Below are positions 33,864 to 42,811 of a DNA stretch of 64,000 bases, piece by piece; position 1 is the stretch's first letter, and the number at the start of each line of letters is the position of its first letter. Position numbers and translations under genes: made by a program. The stretch is taken from the NCBI GenBank assembly GCA_937910695.1, contig CALEMW010000219.1, positions 78,276 through 142,275 on the forward strand. Reading direction: 5' to 3'. The DNA is from an uncultured bacterium (GTDB lineage: Bacteria > Krumholzibacteriota > Krumholzibacteriia > LZORAL124-64-63). The notes under the pieces were generated by a model. It made no database searches. It saw only the letters and a program-made list of their open reading frames with translations, and had not been told where the DNA came from.

Positions 33864-35942
33864 TCAACCGACTGTGCCCAGTAAGAGCCGACCGTACTCT
33901 CGTTGCAGCATGATCCCGAGGGCGCGATGATCAGGCCTGCGGAACATGGGATCAGCATCGAGGATCGCGCGGGCATCGGTCCGGGCCAGCTCCACGAGTT
34001 CGACGTCGCGGAGCGGATTGGCCAAGCGGAAGGCCGGAGCCCCATGTTGACGCACACCCATCACGTCGCCGGGGCCACGCCGGCGCAGGTCCTCTTCAGC
34101 GAGACGAAAACCATCGCCGGTGGCACAAAACATCAGCAGGCGTTCCCGGGTCTCGGCCGCGAGCCAACGATCGCTGACCAGGAAACAGGACGAGGCGTGT
34201 TCGCCGCGCCCTACGCGACCCCGCAGCTGATGAAGCTGGGCGAGTCCGAAGCGATCCGGATGGTGGATCACCATCAGGGTCGCATTGGGAACATCCACCC
34301 CCACTTCGACGACGGTCGTGGCCACCAGGACCTGCAGCTCACCCCGCGTAAAACTGTCCATGACGGCATGCTTGTCCTTGGCCTTCATGCGACCGTGAAG
34401 CAATCCCACTTCGAGACCCTGCAACGGTCCCGTACGCAACAGATCGTATTCCGCTTCGGCTGCTTTGAGGTCCTGTCCTTCACTCTCCTCGATCACCGGG
34501 TAGACCACATAGACCTGTCGTCCGGCAGTTGCGGCGGCGCGCACGGCGGCGTGGATGCGGTCGTCGTCCTTGACGCCCAACAACTCTGTCGTGATGGGTT
34601 GACGGCCGGCCGGCAGTTCGTCGATGAACGAAAGATCGAGGTCTCCGCAGAGGGTCAAAGCCAATGAGCGCGGGATGGGCGTGGCGCTCATTACAAGCAC
34701 ATGCGGCGCAGGGCCCTCGCCGCCTTGGCCGGCGCGGCTGCGTTGGCGAACGCCGAAACGGTGCTGCTCATCGACGATGGCCAGACCAAGGCGCGGCAGA
34801 TGGACCTCATCCTGGATCAGGGCGTGGGTCCCCACCAGCAGGTCGATCTCGCCGTCGGCGGCTCCCCGCAAGAGAGCCCTGCGCTCCGCCGCGGGCGTCG
34901 AGCCCGTGAGGGTGGCCACAGAGACGTCCAGACCGGCGCACAACGAAGCCACAGCACGGCCGTGCTGACGGGCCAGCACTTCGGTGGGCGCCATCAGAAC
35001 CGCCTGCAGACCCTGCTCGATCACGAATAGTGCGGCGATCAACGCCACGAGGGTTTTACCCGAGCCAACATCGCCCTGGACCAGGCGGTGCATCGAACGG
35101 CCTCCCCGCATGTCCCGCAGGATTTCCGCCAAGACCCGCCGCTGGGCGCCGGTCAGTTCAAAGGGCAGATTCGCCACGAGACGCGTCGTCAAGTCGCCGG
35201 GAGCTTCGAGGCGGATTCCCGCCACATCACCGTGACCCCGTCGACGCAGACCCATGGCCAGCTGCAGAAGGAAGATTTCATCGTGGGCCAGCCTCCGTCT
35301 TGCACGGTCGCGGGCAGCGGCGTCGTCTGGGAAATGGATGGAGCGCAGAGCTTCGCCCAAACTGCAAAGATCGCGTTCGCGCCTAAGAGCGGCGGGAAGC
35401 GGGTCGATCAGTGAAGGCTCAAGCAGGTCGAGGGATTCATGGATCCGTTGGCGCAGCCAATGTTGACCGATCCCGGACGTCAGCGGATATACGGGCACGA
35501 GCCTGCCTGTGTGCAGGCCGGGGCCTTCGTTGTCGAGGATCTCGTAGTCGGGGTGGACGATCTGCTTGCGACCTTGATGCACCTGAATCGTGCCGCTGAT
35601 CAGAACTTTGGTGCCGTTGCGGAACTGTTTCAGGAGATAGGACTGGCCGAACCAGATGCAGAAGAGGACACCGCTGACGTCGCCCACCGAGATCGTCTGC
35701 ATGGCGCGGCCGCGCTGTGTCGGCCTGCCGCCGCTGGTCAGCACTTCGCCGGCGATGGTGACGTCGTCGCCCGGCTTGGCGGCTCCGATCGACGTGACGG
35801 AGCTGCGGTCGAGCCAGCGGCGCGGGTAGTGCCGCAGGAGGTCCCCGGCGGTCCGGATGCCGAGACGATTGAGCGCACGGCTCCGCACCGGGCCGACGCC
35901 CTTGAGGAACTGAACGTCGCTGCTCCATTCGACGGCCGGCAT
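33864..35942 (-). CDS. recG: ATP-dependent DNA helicase RecG
   Basis: 692 residues. Branch-migration helicase that remodels stalled forks and Holliday junctions. N-terminal wedge domain (LKGVGPVRSRALNRLGI, OB fold), then helicase motifs: Walker A VQGDVGSGKT, DEQHRFGVRQR (DExH), SATPIPRSLALTL, and ATTVVEVGVDVPNAT with LRGRVGRG. ATG 35942 is 7 nt from GGAGG; a GTG one codon upstream is possible. It follows the TPR-parvulin gene by 78 nt. Confidence 0.97.
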   Translation of the reverse strand: MPAVEWSSDVQFLKGVGPVRSRALNRLGIRTAGDLLRHYPRRWLDRSSVTSIGAAKPGDDVTIAGEVLTSGGRPTQRGRAMQTISVGDVSGVLFCIWFGQSYLLKQFRNGTKVLISGTIQVHQGRKQIVHPDYEILDNEGPGLHTGRLVPVYPLTSGIGQHWLRQRIHESLDLLEPSLIDPLPAALRRERDLCSLGEALRSIHFPDDAAARDRARRRLAHDEIFLLQLAMGLRRRGHGDVAGIRLEAPGDLTTRLVANLPFELTGAQRRVLAEILRDMRGGRSMHRLVQGDVGSGKTLVALIAALFVIEQGLQAVLMAPTEVLARQHGRAVASLCAGLDVSVATLTGSTPAAERRALLRGAADGEIDLLVGTHALIQDEVHLPRLGLAIVDEQHRFGVRQRSRAGQGGEGPAPHVLVMSATPIPRSLALTLCGDLDLSFIDELPAGRQPITTELLGVKDDDRIHAAVRAAATAGRQVYVVYPVIEESEGQDLKAAEAEYDLLRTGPLQGLEVGLLHGRMKAKDKHAVMDSFTRGELQVLVATTVVEVGVDVPNATLMVIHHPDRFGLAQLHQLRGRVGRGEHASSCFLVSDRWLAAETRERLLMFCATGDGFRLAEEDLRRRGPGDVMGVRQHGAPAFRLANPLRDVELVELARTDARAILDADPMFRRPDHRALGIMLQREYGRLLLGTVG

Positions 35943-36020
35943 CACGATCCCTCCATCACGGGTTCGCGACGCATCGTAGACGGTCGGAACGGAGTTGACA
36001 ACCTCGTCAACGGCAGGGAC

Positions 36021-37490
36021 TCAACGCACGCGCTTGAAGAAATGATAGAGACCCTCGGACGGGATCGCGCGGCTGACTTCCTGGATTGCGAGGTCCTTGA
36101 TCGGCCGCCGCAAATCAGCAGCCATGTCGTCGGGATCGACCCAGCCGATGTCGCCACCCTGTCCGGCTGTGGAGCCGACGCTGTACCGAGTGGCGATAAC
36201 CGAGAAATCAAGCCCATCGAGCAGATCCTCTTCGATCAAACGGACGGCGGTCGAGTCAGGAGTCACGATGTGAAACAGCAGCACCTGCCCGGCGTGCATC
36301 TCCCCCGTCGTGATTCGTTCCTCGACGCTGAGGCGCCACGCGGTCAAGCCCGCGGCGTCTCCCACGCCGCGGGCCAGGAGATCATCCAGGGCCAGGATCA
36401 GAGCAGCATCATCTCCGAGCTTTTCGAGCAGGCCGGCACGGAACAGGGACGGCGTCTCCTGATCCGGTGCCAGCATCAGCGCCTGTTCGATCTGACGCAG
36501 GGCCTCGGACGTGAGCCCACGCTTGTCCAGATGGACCGCAAAGTTGAAGAAGCCCGTGGGATCATCGGACCTTTGGGCCGTGTAGCGACGGAACTCGAGT
36601 TCGGCGTCCTCGACTCGTCCGACCAACTCATAAGCATTGGCGAGATGAAAATGGACCGAAGCGGCGGACGGATCCATGACCAGCACCTGTTCGAATACAG
36701 GAATCGCTTCTTCGAAACGCCTCGCGGCGAACAGGGCTTCCCCCAGGACGCCCCAGGAGGAAGGGCTGGGTTCCAAATCGACCGCATCACTGGCGCTTCG
36801 CATCGCATAGGCCGTATCGCCGGCCAGGATGGCCAGCTCTCCTGCCATCCTCAGATCCCCAGCATCCGGGGCTGAAACCCGCAGCGCAGCATCCCAATGA
36901 GCCAGGGCCTGCCGCCAGAGACCGTTCTTGCGAGCCAAGTTGGAGAGGGTCTTCAGAGACCAGGGGTCGGGACCGTCGACCATGATCAGATGATTGAGCA
37001 GGCCGTAGGCCGGCCTTTCCTCGCCGAGCGACAGCAACAGATTAGCCAAGGCGCGAAGAGTCGGAGCGTGATTCTGGTTCAGCTGCAGACCCTGTTCCCA
37101 GCAACTCCGCGCACCTTCGAGAGAACCGGTCACCGTCAGGGCGCGGCCACGCCAGTAGTGGGCATCGGCCGAGTCGGGGAATCCGTCAGCGGCCCGGCTG
37201 CTCCAATCGAGGGCCTCGGCGTGTCGATCCTGGTCGAGGGCCATGGCCGTCAGGGCGATCAACGGCTCCAAGGCCTCGCCCTCATCCTCGAGGCAGGCCA
37301 CAAGAACTTCGCGTGCCTCTTCGTAGCGGCGCTCGGCTGCCAAGCGCATCCCTTCACGGCAAGGTCCGCCCCCGCTGGATGCATCCGACTCGGTTTGAGC
37401 CTCGACGACGCCGCTGAAGAGCAGTGCCAAGACGGCACCCAACAGCACGGAGCCGCGGCGTCCGGTCCTGCGGAATCGCTTGGAGTTCAT
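36021..37490 (-). CDS. Secreted TPR protein fused to a PpiC-type parvulin domain
   Basis: 489 residues. Signal peptide (VLLGAVLALLFSGVVEA), then about eight TPR-like repeats (residues ~45-385; e.g. ADAHYWRGRALTVTGSLEG, ASVHFHLANAYELVGRVED). The last ~95 residues look like a parvulin: VLLFHIVTPDSTAVRL, FSVIATRYSVGSTAGQGGDIGW, DLAIQEVSRAIPSEGLYHF. PpiC domains act as peptidyl-prolyl isomerases or chaperones in the periplasm. TPR plus parvulin suggests a protein-binding periplasmic folding factor. It is the second gene after ftsZ, 28 nt from the preceding TPR gene. Activity is unproven. Confidence 0.75.
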   Translation of the reverse strand: MNSKRFRRTGRRGSVLLGAVLALLFSGVVEAQTESDASSGGGPCREGMRLAAERRYEEAREVLVACLEDEGEALEPLIALTAMALDQDRHAEALDWSSRAADGFPDSADAHYWRGRALTVTGSLEGARSCWEQGLQLNQNHAPTLRALANLLLSLGEERPAYGLLNHLIMVDGPDPWSLKTLSNLARKNGLWRQALAHWDAALRVSAPDAGDLRMAGELAILAGDTAYAMRSASDAVDLEPSPSSWGVLGEALFAARRFEEAIPVFEQVLVMDPSAASVHFHLANAYELVGRVEDAELEFRRYTAQRSDDPTGFFNFAVHLDKRGLTSEALRQIEQALMLAPDQETPSLFRAGLLEKLGDDAALILALDDLLARGVGDAAGLTAWRLSVEERITTGEMHAGQVLLFHIVTPDSTAVRLIEEDLLDGLDFSVIATRYSVGSTAGQGGDIGWVDPDDMAADLRRPIKDLAIQEVSRAIPSEGLYHFFKRVR

Positions 37491-37518
37491 GGTGGGCTCC
37501 GATGGAGGAGGCGACTGT

Positions 37519-39174
37519 TCAGCCGATCCAACGACGGATCGGGTCCAACCAGAAGGTCGGATTCAGCCAGATCCAACGCAAGTCCTCAGGATGGAGTTCC
37601 TGATGGTGACGGACCAGGGCCAAAGCTCGTCCGGTCCGTTCCTGACGGTGCAGCAGGCAGACACGGTCTTGAAGAATAGAGTCCGGCACGACGTCGGGGG
37701 TCACGGCATCGCCCGATTCATCCACGGCAAGATAGGCTTTGTGGATAAGACTGGCGAGGCGCTCGGTAGCCTCGCCTTCAGCCGCCAGTTTGCGCAATTC
37801 CAGAAGAGAATCGATCCACTGATCTTCGAGAGCCAGGGAGCGCGCTGCGAGAAAACGCCAGCAGGGCTCGTGAGCCACATCTTCAGGCCCAGCGCCGGCG
37901 GGTAGGGAGCGCCCTTGGCCGAGGGTCCATTGGGCACTCAGATACTCCCGGCGTCGGTGCGGATCGGTTGCCGACTCATTGCCCTCAGGCCATTTCTCGA
38001 GGGTTCGCTGCAGACCGTCGAAATCCATGGCGACCAGCTCATGACACCCGAGATAGTAGTGATATTGCTCGTCGAGAGGCCAACGATCGGCCAGTGTCTG
38101 CAGACGCACCCGGGCCTTGTTTCCCCGGCCGTCGAGATCGTCGGCCGCCGCCCGCAGGAGTTCAGCGGTGGGGAACGTCATCGTCAGATCGCTCCACCGT
38201 TCGAGCTGGACATGAGCCTCTGCGAAGCGGCCCGTCAACAACGACATCGCCGCACCCAGGTAGGAGCAGAACAGCTCTTCACCCGGATGTGCATTGATGG
38301 GATCGGTCAGCGATTCCTGAACCTGGATCACTTCACGTGCTTCGGAAAAACGGTGCTGGTCGGCCAGAATGAGAGCCTTGAGATGAGCGGCCGTGCGGTA
38401 GCGGGGATTCAGGGTCAACGCAACGCCTACTTCGTTCAGCGCCTCGTTGTTGCGGCCTGTCTGGAACAGGGCCGCCGCCAATTTGACCCGGAAGTCCGGG
38501 TAGGTGGGATTGTCCGTGGCCAGCTGCCGCATTTTCTCGATGCCCTCTTCCCAGCCTCCCTCGCGACAGATCGCAACCGCTTTGAGGATCTCATCGCGGC
38601 CTGAATCATTGGTGCGCGATTCCTGCAGCAACGACATCAGATCGTCGGGAATGGTCTCGAGCGTGAAGGGCGAACGAGCCTCGAGATAACGGATCAGGGA
38701 ATGTTCGACCCGTGCACCCGAAGCAACCAGGGTTTCGAGGCTTTGGACGGCTCCGTCGTCATCGCCCAGACCACGCAGGGCGCTCGCTTCGAGCAACCGT
38801 GCTTCGACGTAGTCTCTGTTCTGATGCAAGGCATTCCTGGCGGCGTCGAGTACGTCGGCCCAGCGATCGTCCCGGGCCAGGGCGAGTCCGTGCCAAAATT
38901 GTAGGTCGGGAAAGGAAGGCCAGCGATTTGTCGCTTCGGCGAAGAAGGGAATGGCGACCGCAGGTTGTTCATCGTCAAGCAGACGGCGTCCTTCGCGGGT
39001 CAGGGATTGACGAAGGTAGAAGTCCGCCATGCTGCCGTTCTGGTGACCGCTGGCATCAATCACACGCCTGAGGACATCGATGGCCTCAGGGAAGCGCCCT
39101 TCCTCATAGAGAGCAATTCCCTCTGAGTACTCGCTGCCGCTTTTGCGGCCGAACATCCGTCCCAGGAACGACAT
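37519..39174 (-). CDS. TPR-repeat protein directly downstream of ftsZ
   Basis: 551 residues, mostly tetratricopeptide-like repeats from about residue 15 (SEYSEGIALYEEGRFPEAI) onward, with repeats around FPDLQFWHGLALARDDRWAD, DYVEARLLEASALRGLGDD and NEALNEVGVALTLNPRYRT. No signal peptide or membrane span, so probably cytoplasmic. The start codon lies 1 nt beyond the ftsZ stop, which strongly suggests co-translation with FtsZ. A scaffold role in division is a context inference. C-terminal ~80 residues are not clearly repeats. Confidence 0.75.
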   Translation of the reverse strand: MSFLGRMFGRKSGSEYSEGIALYEEGRFPEAIDVLRRVIDASGHQNGSMADFYLRQSLTREGRRLLDDEQPAVAIPFFAEATNRWPSFPDLQFWHGLALARDDRWADVLDAARNALHQNRDYVEARLLEASALRGLGDDDGAVQSLETLVASGARVEHSLIRYLEARSPFTLETIPDDLMSLLQESRTNDSGRDEILKAVAICREGGWEEGIEKMRQLATDNPTYPDFRVKLAAALFQTGRNNEALNEVGVALTLNPRYRTAAHLKALILADQHRFSEAREVIQVQESLTDPINAHPGEELFCSYLGAAMSLLTGRFAEAHVQLERWSDLTMTFPTAELLRAAADDLDGRGNKARVRLQTLADRWPLDEQYHYYLGCHELVAMDFDGLQRTLEKWPEGNESATDPHRRREYLSAQWTLGQGRSLPAGAGPEDVAHEPCWRFLAARSLALEDQWIDSLLELRKLAAEGEATERLASLIHKAYLAVDESGDAVTPDVVPDSILQDRVCLLHRQERTGRALALVRHHQELHPEDLRWIWLNPTFWLDPIRRWIG

Positions 39175-39175
39175 G

Positions 39176-40663
39176 TCAGTCCATGTACTTCCGCGTGTAC
39201 GCCGGTTCCGTCAGGTCCCGCCGCAGGTCGTCGCTCCGGAACGGAGAACGATCCTTGGTGCGGGACTGGAGACCCGGGAAGGTGCGGACGTCCGCCATGG
39301 GTTCGTCAGCTTGTCCACGGGCCGTCAAAAAATCAGAGGCCGGCAGGTTTTCGGTGCATTCCCGGAGGATCGGGACTCCTTCGGGCTCAGGCCGCAGGTG
39401 GTCTTCAGGATCCGTCTCGACCATGGTGAAACGCATCGATGTCGGTGTGGCCGCAGGAGCTTCGAATTCCTCGATCACCGCAGGGCCCCCCGCGGCCGCC
39501 GCCATGATCTTCAATTCTGGCGTAGGTGCCGGAGGTGCATCCTCGCTGCCGGGTCCATCCGGCTGGATGGCCTCAAGGGAGTCTTCCCAACCTTGATGTT
39601 CGGGGAGTGCCACATGATCGGACATGATCACAGGGGCCGTCGCGAAATCCTCGGCCGGTGTGTCGTCCACCTTGGCGGTGGCCATCCGCACGGGCTTGCG
39701 GGCCGGGGTCTTGTCGAAGCCGGTAGCGATGACCGTGACCTGCAGCGTATCACCGAGCTCCTCGTCGATCCCGTAGCCGAAGATGATGTGGGCCTGGTCG
39801 CCGGCGGCCTCTTGGACGATGGACATGACCGTGTTGGTCTCCATCAGCCCCACATCGCCGCCGGTGAGGTTCACCAGCACGCCCTGGGCACCGAAAATGT
39901 CCACGTTCTCAAGCAACGGCGAGCTGATGGCGGCCCTGGCAGCCGATTCCGCCCGGTCGTCGCCGGTGGCCTTGCCGGTGCCCATGAGCGCCACACCCAT
40001 ACCCGCCATCACCGAACGGACGTCGGCGAAGTCGAGGTTGACCATGTGGGGCTTCATGATGATGTCGTGGATACCGCGCGTGGCCTCGTACAGAACGTTG
40101 TCGGCGAAGCAGAAGGCCTCGCTCATGGATGTGTTCTTGGGCACGACTTCGAGCAACCGCTCGTTGGGAATCACGATCAGGGTATCGACGGCTTCGCGGA
40201 GTTCGGCCAGGCCTGCCTCGGCCTGGGCCTGGCGAACCTTGCCTTCGAACCGGAACGGCTTGGTGACGATTCCGACAGTCAAGGCACCCATCTCCCGGGC
40301 CAACCTTGCCACCACGGGTGCCGCACCGGTGCCCGTGCCGCCTCCCATGCCTGCAGTCACGAACACCATATCGCTGTCTTGGATGATATCGCGGATCACC
40401 TGTTCGTCTTCGAGGATCGAGGCGCGCCCGACGCAAGGATCGCCCCCGGATCCCAGTCCACGTGTCACTTCGTGACCGATCTGCACGACCTGACCGGCCC
40501 GCGAAAGTCGCAGAGCCTGAAGATCAGTGTTGACGGCAAGGAAGTCGACACCGGAGAGACCGGCTTCAATCATGCGGTTGACGGCGTTTCCGCCTGCGCC
40601 GCCGACTCCGGCAACGCGAATTCTGGCCAGGCGATCAGCGGGCTCGACAAGTTCGAACACCAT
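39176..40663 (-). CDS. ftsZ: Cell division protein FtsZ
   Basis: 495 residues. Tubulin-like GTPase forming the Z ring. GTP-binding G box MGGGTGTGAAPVVA, AVNTDLQAL, and the T7 loop NLDFADVRSVM. The C-terminal linker is about 180 residues, Pro/Ala/Asp-rich and much longer than in most FtsZ. The extreme C-terminus DLTEPAYTRKYMD matches the conserved FtsA-binding peptide (D-x-x-x-P-A-Y/F-x-R-K). The start is set by the family N-terminus and GAGGGG at 6 nt. A 124-nt gap to ftsA may hold a promoter. Confidence 0.98.
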   Translation of the reverse strand: MVFELVEPADRLARIRVAGVGGAGGNAVNRMIEAGLSGVDFLAVNTDLQALRLSRAGQVVQIGHEVTRGLGSGGDPCVGRASILEDEQVIRDIIQDSDMVFVTAGMGGGTGTGAAPVVARLAREMGALTVGIVTKPFRFEGKVRQAQAEAGLAELREAVDTLIVIPNERLLEVVPKNTSMSEAFCFADNVLYEATRGIHDIIMKPHMVNLDFADVRSVMAGMGVALMGTGKATGDDRAESAARAAISSPLLENVDIFGAQGVLVNLTGGDVGLMETNTVMSIVQEAAGDQAHIIFGYGIDEELGDTLQVTVIATGFDKTPARKPVRMATAKVDDTPAEDFATAPVIMSDHVALPEHQGWEDSLEAIQPDGPGSEDAPPAPTPELKIMAAAAGGPAVIEEFEAPAATPTSMRFTMVETDPEDHLRPEPEGVPILRECTENLPASDFLTARGQADEPMADVRTFPGLQSRTKDRSPFRSDDLRRDLTEPAYTRKYMD

Positions 40664-40702
40664 GGACAGCCCCTCTCGTCCTTGATCGGGTAATGCTTCC
40701 AA

Positions 40703-40745
40703 ATGACGGCGGGAATCCTTCCCTGTGTTTGTGATTAACACATCC
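40703..40745 (-). promoter_or_regulatory. Possible internal promoter for ftsZ
   Basis: In the ftsA-ftsZ gap the minus strand has TTGGCG, then about 15 nt later GTTAAT. This is the only sizeable gap in the dcw genes after mraZ, and ftsZ often has its own promoter. The match to consensus is weak. Confidence 0.3.
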
Positions 40746-40787
40746 GGACCCGGTCGCCAAGTGGTTTTTGCACTGAGATGAGGCAGT

Positions 40788-42008
40788 TCAGCGCCGGGGC
40801 CAGATTTTTTTCAGAATCCCCTTCAAACCGCCTCCACCGCCCGAATGTCTCGGGTCTTCATCATGGCCGGAATCACCGACCGCCCAGGCTGCCAATCCCA
40901 GCGCCGTGCCCCACTGCCCCGGGGGCAGTCGGTCGGTGCCGGCGATATTGGCCGGTAGATAGCGCAACGTCACCGGCAACTGGAACACCTGTTCGGCGAG
41001 GTCGTCGGTGCCGGCACAGCGGGAGCCGCCGCCGGTGATCACCAGCCCTCCCCGCAGATCGCCCAGTCCGAGAGCCTGGGCCATGTCCTTTTTGACCAGA
41101 GCCAGGATCTCTTCGAGCCGTGGTTCGAGGACGGTAGCGATCAGACCGGGAGACTCGGCCGGGGCATCCTCTTCGAACAGAACATCCGGATCGATCGCAT
41201 CGGTCAAGCTGCGCAGAACGACACCGCGGGAGCGCTTGACTGCTTCGGCCTCCGGCATCGACACCCGCAACCCGTGAGCCAGGTCGGCCGTGAGGTGTTC
41301 CCCGCCCCAGGGCACCTGGCCGCAGCCGGCGATTTCGCCGTTGTGGAACAGCGCCCACTGGGTGACCGAGCCGCCGATGTCCACCAGCGCCGCACCGGCG
41401 TCTTTAGCCGCATCGTCGAGCAGGACTGCGGAAGACGCCAGGACGTCGACACACCAACCCACGGCCTCGCGGTTCAGCTTGCCGATGGCCGATTCGATGT
41501 TCTGGAGCACGGTGCTCGACCCGGTGACGATATGAACGTCGGCCTCGAGATGGCTGCCGGCTCGACCGACGGGATCGACGACGCCGGCGATGCCGTCGAC
41601 GGTGAAGCCCACGGGATTCGCCACGAGAATGGCATGGTCGAAGGGAATCCCCATACCGTGGGCCTTGTCGATGACGAGATCGACGTCCTGCGGCGTGATG
41701 GGGCGGCGTTCAGGGCCGATCTGCTGCTGGCACCTCGCCCAGACCGAACGCAGATGGGAACCGCTCACGCTGAAGAAGAAGCCGGAGATATCTACGTCGG
41801 CAGCTGATTCGGCCGCCGTCACTGCTCGTTCGAGAGCCCGGCTCGCCGAGGTGAGATCCACGAAATCGCCGTCGCGGAAGCCGACGGACTCGGCGCTTCC
41901 CGCCCCGACCACCCGCATCCCCTCATGACTCACGTTGACCACCAGAACCCGGAACGCAGTGGTTCCGAAATCGCAGGCGACGATCAGCTGTCCTTGTTCC
42001 ATCCCCAC
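40788..42008 (-). CDS. ftsA: Cell division protein FtsA
   Basis: 406 residues. Actin-like protein anchoring FtsZ to the membrane. Actin-family signatures: VACDFGTTAFRVLV (phosphate 1), ALVDIGGSVTQWALF (phosphate 2), GGLVITGGGSRCAG (adenosine). The 1C domain lies around HLRSVWARCQQQI. The C-terminus GLKGILKKIWPRR is the amphipathic membrane-targeting helix. The GTG at 42008 is 4 nt from GGAGG; the ATG two codons later (42002) is an alternative. Confidence 0.97.
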   Translation of the reverse strand: MGMEQGQLIVACDFGTTAFRVLVVNVSHEGMRVVGAGSAESVGFRDGDFVDLTSASRALERAVTAAESAADVDISGFFFSVSGSHLRSVWARCQQQIGPERRPITPQDVDLVIDKAHGMGIPFDHAILVANPVGFTVDGIAGVVDPVGRAGSHLEADVHIVTGSSTVLQNIESAIGKLNREAVGWCVDVLASSAVLLDDAAKDAGAALVDIGGSVTQWALFHNGEIAGCGQVPWGGEHLTADLAHGLRVSMPEAEAVKRSRGVVLRSLTDAIDPDVLFEEDAPAESPGLIATVLEPRLEEILALVKKDMAQALGLGDLRGGLVITGGGSRCAGTDDLAEQVFQLPVTLRYLPANIAGTDRLPPGQWGTALGLAAWAVGDSGHDEDPRHSGGGGGLKGILKKIWPRR

Positions 42009-42019
42009 CGATCCTCCGT

Positions 42020-42811
42020 CTACTCCGCGTGCTGTGCGGTTTCTAGTTCCTTGACGTAGACCTGTCCGTCGAAACGCAGATCCACCGATGAAGCCGGCGG
42101 CAGATCATCGGCCACGGCCAAATACCGTCGGAGGCGCAACATGAACGACTCGCGACCGACGAGCAGGCGGCCCGTCTCTGCTCCCAGATCCAGGATCAGG
42201 CCCGTACCGTTCTCGGTGATGCCGACGACGTTCCGTCGGGCATCCAGACCACTCTCGGCGACAGCGTTGATCAAAATCAACAGAGACTCCAGATCTTCGT
42301 CCGTAGGGGTCTGCTGCCCATGGCGGAAGATCGGCAGTTCAGGTGCCTCCACATGGGCCGGCAGCTGCAGAACACGATGGTCCGCCAGCAGTGCGTGATC
42401 AGGATCGCCTCCGGCGGCCGCCATCAGCAAACGTGGTCGCCACTCTTGAAGACGCACTGCAAGAGTGCCCGGCGGGCGGCGCGTGATCTCGACGGAGCGG
42501 ACCCAAGGCAGTTGTTCCAGGTCCTCGCGCAGAGAATCGCGACTGCAGGTCCAGATGTTCCGCCCCAACCGTTGCAGCAGTACGCCCTCAACTTCGCTCA
42601 CCGTGGAGTAGCGGTAACGTCCGGTTTCGAGGCGAGTCACCGCGAAGGCCGGCGAGGTCCTCATCCAGTTCACCAGCACCACGGCACCCCCCGCGACCAG
42701 GACTGCGGCCACGCCCAGGGCGATCTTGATCCAGAGGCGGCCGGAGGTCCGGGTGCGGGCCATGCCCCCGTTCCCACCTCTGCGCCCGAGACTCAGGGCA
42801 CGCCGGCTCAC
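42020..42811 (-). CDS. ftsQ: Cell division protein FtsQ
   Basis: 263 residues. A basic cytoplasmic N-terminus, one membrane span (IALGVAAVLVAGGAVVLVNW), then a POTRA domain (FAVTRLETGRYRYSTVSEVEG; QLPWVRSVEITRRPPGTLAVRLQEWRP region) and the beta domain. It organises the FtsB-FtsL complex in the divisome. GTG start overlaps the murC stop as GTGA; an ATG 16 codons later is possible. Confidence 0.92.
   Translation of the reverse strand: MSRRALSLGRRGGNGGMARTRTSGRLWIKIALGVAAVLVAGGAVVLVNWMRTSPAFAVTRLETGRYRYSTVSEVEGVLLQRLGRNIWTCSRDSLREDLEQLPWVRSVEITRRPPGTLAVRLQEWRPRLLMAAAGGDPDHALLADHRVLQLPAHVEAPELPIFRHGQQTPTDEDLESLLILINAVAESGLDARRNVVGITENGTGLILDLGAETGRLLVGRESFMLRLRRYLAVADDLPPASSVDLRFDGQVYVKELETAQHAE

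Noticed and set aside
35994-36011. GTTGAC/GTCAAC inverted repeat between recG and the TPR-parvulin gene
   Set aside because: Six-base arms with a 6-nt loop and no T run; within chance expectation for this length.
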